From Acidobacteriota bacterium (GTDB lineage Bacteria > Acidobacteriota > UBA6911 > RPQK01 > JADFOI01): a stretch of DNA of 23,053 nt. Of this stretch, positions 8,036-14,460 are shown piece after piece; positions within the stretch are counted from its first letter, which is position 1; every line of letters starts with the position of its first letter. Position numbers and translations under genes: made by a program. Under the pieces are notes generated by a model. The model was not told the DNA's origin, searched no databases, and worked only from the letters and a program-made list of their open reading frames with translations. The stretch is taken from assembly GCA_029942065.1 (NCBI GenBank), contig JAPYTY010000005.1:1-23053 (forward strand), in the 5' to 3' direction.

Positions 8036-8917
8036 ATGACAACCTACCAATCCTACACGGCCGAGGACCCCGGCCTGCGAGTGAATTCCCATTTTTTTGA
8101 GACCGAGCGGGGTGTGGTGCTGGTGGACACCCAGCTGCACCTTCCCTATGCCGAAGAGGTTCTCGAGCAGATCCGCTCCACCACCAGCGGAAACCTCCTT
8201 TACATCGTCACCACTCACGCCCATCCCGATCACTGGTACGGGAACACCATCTTTCGCCGGGCCTTTCCCAACGTGCCCATCATCACCTGCCGCTCGGTCA
8301 GCGACGAGATCCAGGCGACGGCCCTGCCCCGGCGAGAGCGCTGGGACCGCCTCTTCGCAGATCGGATACCGAAAGCGGAAGATCTGGTGTTTCCCGACTG
8401 CGTCTTTTCGGGCAGGCTGACCTTGAAGCTTGGAGAGCATACCCTCCAGGTGGATGAATACGGTCCGGCCGAGGCGGGCGCCCATACGGTTGTCTACGTT
8501 GAGGAAGACCGGACCTTGATCACCGGGGACATTGTCGACAACAAAAAGCACCCCTGGATCGGCGAACGGAACATCGACAACTGGTGCGCCATACTCGAAG
8601 AGTTCCGCCAACGCTATCGCATCGACACAATTCTGCCCGGACACGGCGCTCCGGGAGGAGCCGAACTTCTGGAGGAGTCCAGCCAATGGCTGGACAACTA
8701 CCGGACGGTGGTCCAGAAGCATCTGGAACCCGAGGCCCTGCACCTCACCGAAGAGGGGGCCCAGAAAGCCTTCGAGGAGATCGTATCCGGCTACCCTGAT
8801 TTCTTCCTGCCGCACTGGGGAGAGCAAACCAATCTGGGCATCGGCCTGCGCAAACTCGATAGCTCCTTCGCGGGAAACAGCGGCAAGCCGATTCGGACTG
8901 CCGATGGGAAGATGTAA
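8036..8917 (+). CDS. Metallo-beta-lactamase-fold hydrolase
   Basis: A 293-residue protein with the MBL metal site H61-A-H63-P-D65-H66, a further histidine in EAGAHTVVY, the bridging aspartate in LITGDIVD, and the last histidine in ILPGHGAP. There is no signal peptide. The start at 8036 is chosen over the ATG at 8018 because GAGGAGA (8024-8030) lies five bases before it, while the earlier ATG has no Shine-Dalgarno. MBL-fold enzymes hydrolyse thioesters, lactones, esters or beta-lactams. In this cluster a lactonase or thioesterase step is plausible but unproven. The gene follows the SDR gene by 33 bases and is separated from the next one by a repeat insertion. Confidence 0.88.
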   Translation: MTTYQSYTAEDPGLRVNSHFFETERGVVLVDTQLHLPYAEEVLEQIRSTTSGNLLYIVTTHAHPDHWYGNTIFRRAFPNVPIITCRSVSDEIQATALPRRERWDRLFADRIPKAEDLVFPDCVFSGRLTLKLGEHTLQVDEYGPAEAGAHTVVYVEEDRTLITGDIVDNKKHPWIGERNIDNWCAILEEFRQRYRIDTILPGHGAPGGAELLEESSQWLDNYRTVVQKHLEPEALHLTEEGAQKAFEEIVSGYPDFFLPHWGEQTNLGIGLRKLDSSFAGNSGKPIRTADGKM

Positions 8918-9052
8918 AGCCCGCATTATGCATAAATTCTCTACTGCATCGCCGTCGCCTTCATCTGAGCGAAGCGAAGAAATCACTCGGCGCTTCGTAA
9001 CGCCGCCTTCATCTGAGCGGAGCGAAGAGAACCTATTCATAATCCGGGCTAA
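8918..9052 (+). repeat. Split palindromic element with inserted repeats
   Basis: The left half AGCCCGCATTATGCATAA (8918-8935) begins right after the MBL stop codon. The right half ATTCATAATCCGGGCTAA (9035-9052) ends just before the nitrilase gene, and its last bases join its Shine-Dalgarno. The halves are near-complementary. Between them lie two direct copies of a 25-base unit (8956-8980 and 9004-9028, 24 of 25 identical) containing CATCTGAGCG(A/G)AGCGAAGA. An uninterrupted element of the same type occurs at 18405-18434. Confidence 0.65.
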
Positions 9053-9063
9053 GGAGATGAAAA

Positions 9064-10146
9064 ATGACTAAACCCTATCTTGCATTCGCACTTCAAACCG
9101 CAACTCATGGTTGCCGAAACCGGGACGATATCAAGGTCAACCTGGATCACGTTTCCAAGCAGATTGACGGGGCGATGTACATCAGCCAGATCGAATACCC
9201 GGCCAAGCTGATCGCACTGCCGGAAGGCGCGCTGCAGGGTTTTTACGACGAGCACGCCAGGCTGGATCATCTGGAGATCTGTCAAAATATCGCCATCACC
9301 ATACCGGGTCCGGAAACCGACCTACTGGCTAAAAAGGCACGACAATGGAAAATCTACATCATCGCTCAAGCCAAGGCCGTCGAACCCGAAATTATCAAGG
9401 ACCGGTTCTTCAACACCGCCTTTATCATCGACCCGGACGGGGAGATCATCCACAAACACAGAAAGAGCCGAGTCTTTACCGCCGAAGGGTCCACCACACC
9501 CTATGACATCCTGGATACCTGGGAAGAAAAGGTAGGCGACGATCTCCAGGCCTTTTACCCGGTCGTCGATACTCCCATCGGGAGAATCGGCACCCTGATC
9601 TGCTTCGAGGGGCGGTTTCCCGAGTCGGGAAGGCTGCTGGCGCTCAACGGCGCTGAGATCATCTATCGGGCCTCCCAGGTCCAGTTCCATACCGACATGG
9701 GATACTGGGAATTGCAGAACCGGGGCCATGCCATGAACAACTGCTGCTACGCCGTCTCACCCAACAACGGCCCCAAGTATTTCTCGACCGACCAGAGTCA
9801 GGCCTCCGCCACCGGGTCTGCAGGGGGAAAATCGATGATCATCAATTACCGGGGACAGATACTCTCGGAGGTTCCGGGCACCAGCGTTTCCTATGCCGCG
9901 GCACTGATCAATATTGAAGAACTGCGCAGCTACCGGGCCGAGAGCAAATACAATCCGTTGCCCGTGTTGATGCCGGAGCTGTGGGGAAACCTGTACTCCA
10001 GGGCCGCCGAAAAATTCCCCTGCCCCAAGAACCTTTATCTGGACAAACCCTTGAATTACCAGGAAAGAGACCAGGTATTTACCGAGGTGGCCCAGCAGAT
10101 GATCAAAAACGGCGCCATGGCCAAGCCCTCCGGAGAACCAGAGTGA
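9064..10146 (+). CDS. Nitrilase-superfamily carbon-nitrogen hydrolase
   Basis: A 360-residue enzyme with the complete Glu-Lys-Cys triad of the nitrilase superfamily: E54 in LPEGALQG, K134 in HKHRKSR, and C180 in LICFEGRFPES. The RFPE after the cysteine and the NRGHAMNNCCYAV stretch resemble amidase and carbamoylase branches more than true nitrilases, so an aliphatic amide or N-carbamoyl substrate is more likely; this is inference. AAGGAG (9051-9056) lies seven bases before the ATG. The length is somewhat above the usual 260-340 because of a longer C-terminal tail. It is followed closely by an MFS permease, which may import the substrate. Confidence 0.9.
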   Translation: MTKPYLAFALQTATHGCRNRDDIKVNLDHVSKQIDGAMYISQIEYPAKLIALPEGALQGFYDEHARLDHLEICQNIAITIPGPETDLLAKKARQWKIYIIAQAKAVEPEIIKDRFFNTAFIIDPDGEIIHKHRKSRVFTAEGSTTPYDILDTWEEKVGDDLQAFYPVVDTPIGRIGTLICFEGRFPESGRLLALNGAEIIYRASQVQFHTDMGYWELQNRGHAMNNCCYAVSPNNGPKYFSTDQSQASATGSAGGKSMIINYRGQILSEVPGTSVSYAAALINIEELRSYRAESKYNPLPVLMPELWGNLYSRAAEKFPCPKNLYLDKPLNYQERDQVFTEVAQQMIKNGAMAKPSGEPE

Positions 10147-10202
10147 GGTACCGCAAGGTCGGAAACCGAAGCTCCTCCGAAGAATGTTCGCATCGGTGAC
10201 AG

Positions 10203-11447
10203 ATGGAGAACTCGGAAAGAAATCGCCGCCAAAAGTGGCAGGTCGCAGGACTTTGCTGGGGAGCGCTGACCATGGTCAGCATGATTCGGATCGCCATGGC
10301 CGTGGTGGCCCCCACCTTGATGGAAACCTACGACATCTCCCCGTCAACCATGGGCTACATCCTCTCCGGCTGGAACTGGGCCTACGTCCCCTGCCAGCTC
10401 ATCATGGGGCCGGTGGTGGATCGGTTTGGATCATGGATGGTCATGGGGCTGGGAGCCGGCGCCTGGAGCCTCGCCACCATTGCCCTGCCCCTGGTGGCCA
10501 CCACCGCGGTATCGTTTTTTTTGCTCCGGGCCCTGTTCGGGATCGGGCACAGCATGATCATTCCCGCTCAGGCCTCGAGCATCTCCAGGTGGTTCCATTC
10601 ACGACAGCGCTCCACCGCTCTGGGGTTTTCCTTCACCGGGACTCTGGTGGGAATTGCCATCGGTACTACCGTGTGTGCATTCCTTCTGGACGGTCTGGGC
10701 TGGCAGGCCGTCTTTTACTGGGTGGGTGCCGCTAATCTGCTGTTTGCTCTGGTCTGGATCCTTTTCTACCCGGACAAAGCGGTCGGCCTGCAAGCCAAGC
10801 TGGATTCTGGAAAGCCAGCGACCGAAAGGGTTTCCATGCTTTCCCTGCTGCGCTATCGCTCGGCCTGGGGCCTGGCCCTGGGACAGTTCGGCTCTCTTTA
10901 CGCCTATTACGTGTTCGTGGGCTGGCTGCCCAGCTACCTGGTGATGGAACGCGGCATGGGCATCCTGCGTACCGGCATCGTGGCCAGTCTGCCTTTCTGG
11001 ATGGGAACGATCGGAAGCATCGGGGGAGGCTGGCTGGGCGACTATCTCATCCGAAGAGGTCTCACCCATACGGTGGCCCGCAAGACGGTTGTGGCGACAG
11101 GTCTGATGACCGCCACCTTCCTGGTCATCGCCGCAGCCTACACGCCTCAGACCTGGCTTGCCGTGACCCTGCTGAGTCTGTGCATGGGGGCCTTGAAGGT
11201 CACCACTGGATCGGCTCAGTCCATGCCCATCGATCTGGCCCCCGCGACAAGCGTGGCCTCACTGGTTTCACTTCAAAATTTCGGGGGCAATATCGGGGGC
11301 TTGCTGGCGCCCATCGTGACCGGTTACATCCTGGCCGCCACTGGCTCCTTCACGGGCGCCCTGCTCACCGCCGGAGGGGTCATGACCTTTGGTGCCTTTT
11401 CCTATGTGTTTATCGTGGGACGCCTGCCGGAACAAACCAGTGAGTAA
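10203..11447 (+). CDS. MFS permease, probably organic anion uptake
   Basis: A 414-residue inner-membrane protein with about twelve hydrophobic segments and the MFS motif A G69-P-V-V-D73-R74-F-G76 after the second helix. The overall pattern (short cytoplasmic N-terminus, SRWFHSRQRSTALGF between helices 4 and 5) resembles the anion:cation symporter branch that imports carboxylates, which suits the neighbouring decarboxylase and dioxygenase genes. It starts 57 bases after the nitrilase stop; only a weak GGTGA lies before the ATG. The substrate is not determinable from sequence. Confidence 0.87.
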   Translation: MENSERNRRQKWQVAGLCWGALTMVSMIRIAMAVVAPTLMETYDISPSTMGYILSGWNWAYVPCQLIMGPVVDRFGSWMVMGLGAGAWSLATIALPLVATTAVSFFLLRALFGIGHSMIIPAQASSISRWFHSRQRSTALGFSFTGTLVGIAIGTTVCAFLLDGLGWQAVFYWVGAANLLFALVWILFYPDKAVGLQAKLDSGKPATERVSMLSLLRYRSAWGLALGQFGSLYAYYVFVGWLPSYLVMERGMGILRTGIVASLPFWMGTIGSIGGGWLGDYLIRRGLTHTVARKTVVATGLMTATFLVIAAAYTPQTWLAVTLLSLCMGALKVTTGSAQSMPIDLAPATSVASLVSLQNFGGNIGGLLAPIVTGYILAATGSFTGALLTAGGVMTFGAFSYVFIVGRLPEQTSE

Positions 11448-11528
11448 CCAGCTGGTCTATTTCCTTTGCCTTTGGTTTCCCCAACGAGTTACCACCCAGA
11501 GACTAATAATTTAGCAAGGGGGTATTCA

Positions 11529-11987
11529 ATGAAAGGTTTCTTTGTCTCGCTCAATTTGATCCTGGTGGCCCTGTTTTTGACGACGGCCGTGTTTGCCGAT
11601 GATGTGGAAGACATCAAGGCGCTGGAGCTGGAAGTCAGAATACAGGAGAGTGCCGGCAATACAGCCGGCTTCTACAACACCATGGTTCCCGAATTCACGA
11701 TTTTCCCGCCCACCGGGGGACTGCTCGCCGAACCCCACACCGAGGAAAACAGGTTGCGGAGCCAGGCCAGATTCGACTCCGGCTGGAAGTATGACATTCA
11801 AGTCCGAAATATGGACGTGAAGGTCTACGGAAACACGGCGGTCAGCACCTATTACACCGTCTCCACTATCCATCGTCCAGGCGTGGAGTCTGTGGTATGG
11901 AACCTGAGAATGACCGGTGTGTGGGTCAAGCAGGCAGGTCAATGGATGGTGGTTCACCGCCATGAGTCACGCATAACGTTGCGCTAA
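11529..11987 (+). CDS. Secreted NTF2-like (SnoaL/DUF4440) protein, copy 1
   Basis: A 152-residue protein with a signal peptide (residues 1-23, ending AVFA) and a small NTF2/SnoaL-like domain. The clearest family sign is the C-terminal GQWMVVHRHES, which matches the W-x-V/I-V-H-x-H strand of DUF4440/SnoaL_3 proteins. The ATG at 11529 is preferred because it opens the signal peptide and follows AAGGGGG by six bases; an upstream in-frame ATG at 11466 would put 21 polar residues before it. The next gene is a paralogue. The NTF2-like fold serves as a small-molecule binding pocket or isomerase; the role here is unknown. Confidence 0.85.
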   Translation: MKGFFVSLNLILVALFLTTAVFADDVEDIKALELEVRIQESAGNTAGFYNTMVPEFTIFPPTGGLLAEPHTEENRLRSQARFDSGWKYDIQVRNMDVKVYGNTAVSTYYTVSTIHRPGVESVVWNLRMTGVWVKQAGQWMVVHRHESRITLR

Positions 11988-12005
11988 GGACCAGGAGGTA
12001 CAAAG

Positions 12006-12458
12006 ATGAGAGCTTGGATTGCGACACTGACAGTTTTGGCGGCGGGCATGCTCCTGACCACGGGCGTCCTGGCCGATGACGCGGACGACATCAAGGCGCT
12101 GGAGATCGACTCCAGGGCCCAGGAGATGGCCGGGAATGTGGATGGCTATTTCCAGTACAAGGGTTCCGGCTACACCATTTTCCCGCCTACCGGCGGATTT
12201 CTCTCTCCGGGATCGACCAAGGAGAGCGCCCAGGCCAGATTCGACGCGGGCATGAGTTTCGACATGCAAATGCGCAACTTCGATGTCAAGTTCTATGGCG
12301 ACACGGCTCTCTGCACCTACTACCTGGTGGGGACCGTTCAGGGGCCTGGCAGCGATACGCCCCAGAGGTGGAACCTGAGGATGACGAGCATGTGGGCCAA
12401 ACAATCAGGTCAATGGAAGATCGTTCACCGCCACGAGTCCCACCTGACCCTGCGTTAG
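12006..12458 (+). CDS. Secreted NTF2-like (SnoaL/DUF4440) protein, copy 2
   Basis: A 150-residue protein clearly homologous to the preceding gene product along its whole length. Shared segments include DIKALE, TIFPPTGG, QARFD, WNLRMT and VHRHES. The signal peptide covers residues 1-23 (ending GVLA). A strong AGGAGG (11993-11998) lies seven bases before the ATG. The two genes are 18 bases apart, so a tandem duplication is the simplest origin. Compared with copy 1 it lacks four residues in the loop after the FPPTGG strand, and the part between the first helix and FPPTGG has diverged most, as expected if the ligand pocket changed. Confidence 0.87.
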   Translation: MRAWIATLTVLAAGMLLTTGVLADDADDIKALEIDSRAQEMAGNVDGYFQYKGSGYTIFPPTGGFLSPGSTKESAQARFDAGMSFDMQMRNFDVKFYGDTALCTYYLVGTVQGPGSDTPQRWNLRMTSMWAKQSGQWKIVHRHESHLTLR

Positions 12459-12496
12459 AACTCTATCCCGCTAATTAAAATGGAGGGAGCCGTTAA

Positions 12497-13531
12497 ATGA
12501 ATCCTTTGCGAAGAGTCTTTCTGAAACACTCGGTAGCCGGCCTGGCGGTCTTGCCTTTTCTGACCTGGACCCGGTCACACGCGGCGCCCATGGGAGACAT
12601 CCGGTTTGTGGATGTCGACGGCATCCGTACCGGATACTTTGAAGCCGGGAGCGGAGAACCCCTGGTGCTGATCCACGGCGGCGGCTTCGGTTCCACCGTC
12701 TCGGCCAATTGTTTCAGGCCCCTGGTGGATCCCCTGGCCGAGCACTTTCATGTCTATGTAATCGACAAACTGGGTCAGGGCTTTACCGACAATCCACAAA
12801 ATGATTCCGACTACACCATGGCGGCTGTGATCCGGCATATTCACCGGTTCATGGAGACGATGGGGCTTCAGAAAGTCCACCTGGCCGGCCATTCCCGAGG
12901 TGCCTTGCCCGCCATCCGCATCGCGGTCGATCACCCTGAGATGGTCGAGAACCTGATTCTTTTCAACAGTCGCACCCTGGCCCCGGACGATCCGAACCAG
13001 CCATCTCAAGCGGCGGCAGCGGCAGCAGCTCCGGCCCAACCCGTTGCTGCAGAACCACCGACTCCGACCCGTGGCTCGATCCGCCAAACCCTCATGTCCG
13101 ATGCCACCAGCTATCATAAAGAGTTCGTGACCGACGAGTACGTTGAAGCCGAACTACGGGTGGCGCTGCAGCCCAAGCTCGAGCAAGCGACCGAAAAGAT
13201 GGAGCAGTTGACCTCCCAGTGGGTCCAGCTCAATCCGAAGAAAATGAAGGAAAATCGCAGAGCCCGGGGTAGGTGGTGGTACGACGATTTGAAGCGTGAA
13301 ACCTATGCCCGGATAGAAGCAGGCCGCTTGAAAAGCCCGACCCTGATTATCTGGGGTTTCAATGATCCTTCAGGCCGTCCCAAGCTGGGCAACGATCTTT
13401 ATCGGATCCTGACATCGGTTCTGGATCGGACCGAGCTGCACTTTTTCAACCGGTCCGGACATTATGTTTTCCAGGAGTATCCCCAGAAGACCGCCGATCA
13501 GATGGTCAGCTTCATCAGGAGTGCGCAATAA
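12497..13531 (+). CDS. Tat-exported alpha/beta hydrolase
   Basis: A 344-residue protein starting with a twin-arginine type signal (R5-R6-V-F-L-K, hydrophobic core, probable cleavage after SHA). The hydrolase core has the oxyanion loop LVLIHGGGFG (56-65), nucleophile elbow G-H-S133-R-G, acid D290 in WGFNDPSG and histidine H322 in RSGHYVFQEYP, so the triad is complete. The fold resembles meta-cleavage-product and epoxide hydrolase relatives. The lid region holds an unusual Ala/Pro-rich linker (about 171-192) followed by a charged helical stretch. GGAGGGA at 12482-12488 precedes the ATG by eight bases. It follows the NTF2-like pair by 38 bases and may share their transcript. Confidence 0.88.
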   Translation: MNPLRRVFLKHSVAGLAVLPFLTWTRSHAAPMGDIRFVDVDGIRTGYFEAGSGEPLVLIHGGGFGSTVSANCFRPLVDPLAEHFHVYVIDKLGQGFTDNPQNDSDYTMAAVIRHIHRFMETMGLQKVHLAGHSRGALPAIRIAVDHPEMVENLILFNSRTLAPDDPNQPSQAAAAAAAPAQPVAAEPPTPTRGSIRQTLMSDATSYHKEFVTDEYVEAELRVALQPKLEQATEKMEQLTSQWVQLNPKKMKENRRARGRWWYDDLKRETYARIEAGRLKSPTLIIWGFNDPSGRPKLGNDLYRILTSVLDRTELHFFNRSGHYVFQEYPQKTADQMVSFIRSAQ

Positions 13532-13588
13532 CTGGGAGCTCCCCCCAGACCATCCAGGCTAGCCCTGTTCATTCAAAAGGAGTAGTCC

Positions 13589-14053
13589 ATGGGTAAGTAC
13601 ATCCGCATGACCCAAACCTATCTGGTACTGGTAACCGTTTTTGTGGTGGCTCGATTCAGCCTGGAGATGGCCGGGGTGAACGAATATTTCACCTCGGAGA
13701 TCAGCCTGACCCGCCTCCTTCTGGTCCTACCCGTTTTCCTGGGTCTTCGCTTCAGCCGGGAGTTTCTGGGAGGCTGGAAGGAAATGGTGCTGGCCAACCT
13801 CACCTATGTGGTGTGGGGAATCGGATTGGTCAGCCTGGCTGTGATCGCCAACAAGACGATGGATCTGGGAACCTCTTACAGCAACGGCTCAAGCCTCTTC
13901 AACTACCTTTTCTGGGGCCGTTTTCTCGAGTTTCATGTCTGGTCCCGTCTGATTCGGGGAGCCTTTTGCACATCTTTGCTGGTCATGGCGATCATCACCA
14001 ATGTGCTCTGCTTTGTCACCGTCAAGTACAACGGAGGCCCCAAGACAGCTTAA
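13589..14053 (+). CDS. Unrecognised four-helix membrane protein
   Basis: A 154-residue hydrophobic protein that I do not recognise. About four membrane segments are visible: residues 10-27, 42-54 with a following polar turn, 67-88, and 122-146. Between the third and fourth is a polar loop with NGSSLFNYLFWGRFLEFHVW. AAGGAG (13577-13582) lies six bases before the ATG, giving good translation support. The gene follows the Tat hydrolase by 57 bases in the same direction. Its stop codon overlaps the stop of the convergent VOC gene within TTAA (14050-14053), so there is no space for a terminator between them. Confidence 0.7.
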   Translation: MGKYIRMTQTYLVLVTVFVVARFSLEMAGVNEYFTSEISLTRLLLVLPVFLGLRFSREFLGGWKEMVLANLTYVVWGIGLVSLAVIANKTMDLGTSYSNGSSLFNYLFWGRFLEFHVWSRLIRGAFCTSLLVMAIITNVLCFVTVKYNGGPKTA

Positions 14054-14460
14054 TCTTCGGCATCCCTCCACATGGGACCCATTTCCGAGAAGCCGATCAC
14101 GTTCCCTTCCGGATCGCCAATGTAGTAGAGGTTTTCATTCCCTTCGGAGGACACCCTTTCTATCAGGGTGGCGCCCGCCTTTTCAGCTCGTGCCACTACC
14201 TCCTCAACGTCGGTGGTCCCGAAAATAGCAATGCTCCTGGCCTGGGTGCGCGACGTCTTGATCCGGCTGGGAGGGGCATCGGGGTCGAGATGGCCAATTT
14301 CCAGGGCGGCCTGGCGTCCCACGTACAACCCCACCACATTATCTGAGCGCCCTCCTTCCACCATTCCCAGCGCCAGGTAGAACTCCGCCAACTGATCCCG
14401 GTTATTACTAATTTCCGATAGGCCCTCCGATGTGGGTGAGTTCGTCATCGCTGAAACCAT
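14050..14460 (-). CDS. VOC (glyoxalase/bleomycin resistance fold) protein
   Basis: A 136-residue single VOC domain. Recognisable parts are the first helix DQLAEFYLALGM, the strand VVGLYVGRQAALEIGH, the helix VEEVVARAEKAGATLIE, and the typical C-terminal YYIGDPEGNVIGFSEM. VOC proteins bind a divalent metal and act as lyases, isomerases, dioxygenases or binding proteins; the specific activity is unknown. The start at 14460 is preferred because GGGAG (14471-14467) lies six bases before it. The more upstream ATG at 14478 has no such site, and another at 14448 is possible. With this start the gene overlaps the end of the amidohydrolase gene by 53 bases, suggesting coupled expression. Confidence 0.78.
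   Translation of the reverse strand: MVSAMTNSPTSEGLSEISNNRDQLAEFYLALGMVEGGRSDNVVGLYVGRQAALEIGHLDPDAPPSRIKTSRTQARSIAIFGTTDVEEVVARAEKAGATLIERVSSEGNENLYYIGDPEGNVIGFSEMGPMWRDAED

Noticed and set aside
8956..9028. Two direct repeats as a mini CRISPR array
   Set aside because: Only two 25-base units separated by 23 bases, no further units, no cas genes, and the unit resembles a dispersed intergenic repeat.
7661..9040. A 459-codon open frame on the minus strand opposite the SDR and MBL genes
   Set aside because: Its product has no recognisable motif, while the plus strand carries two clear enzyme genes with full catalytic residues and ribosome binding sites.
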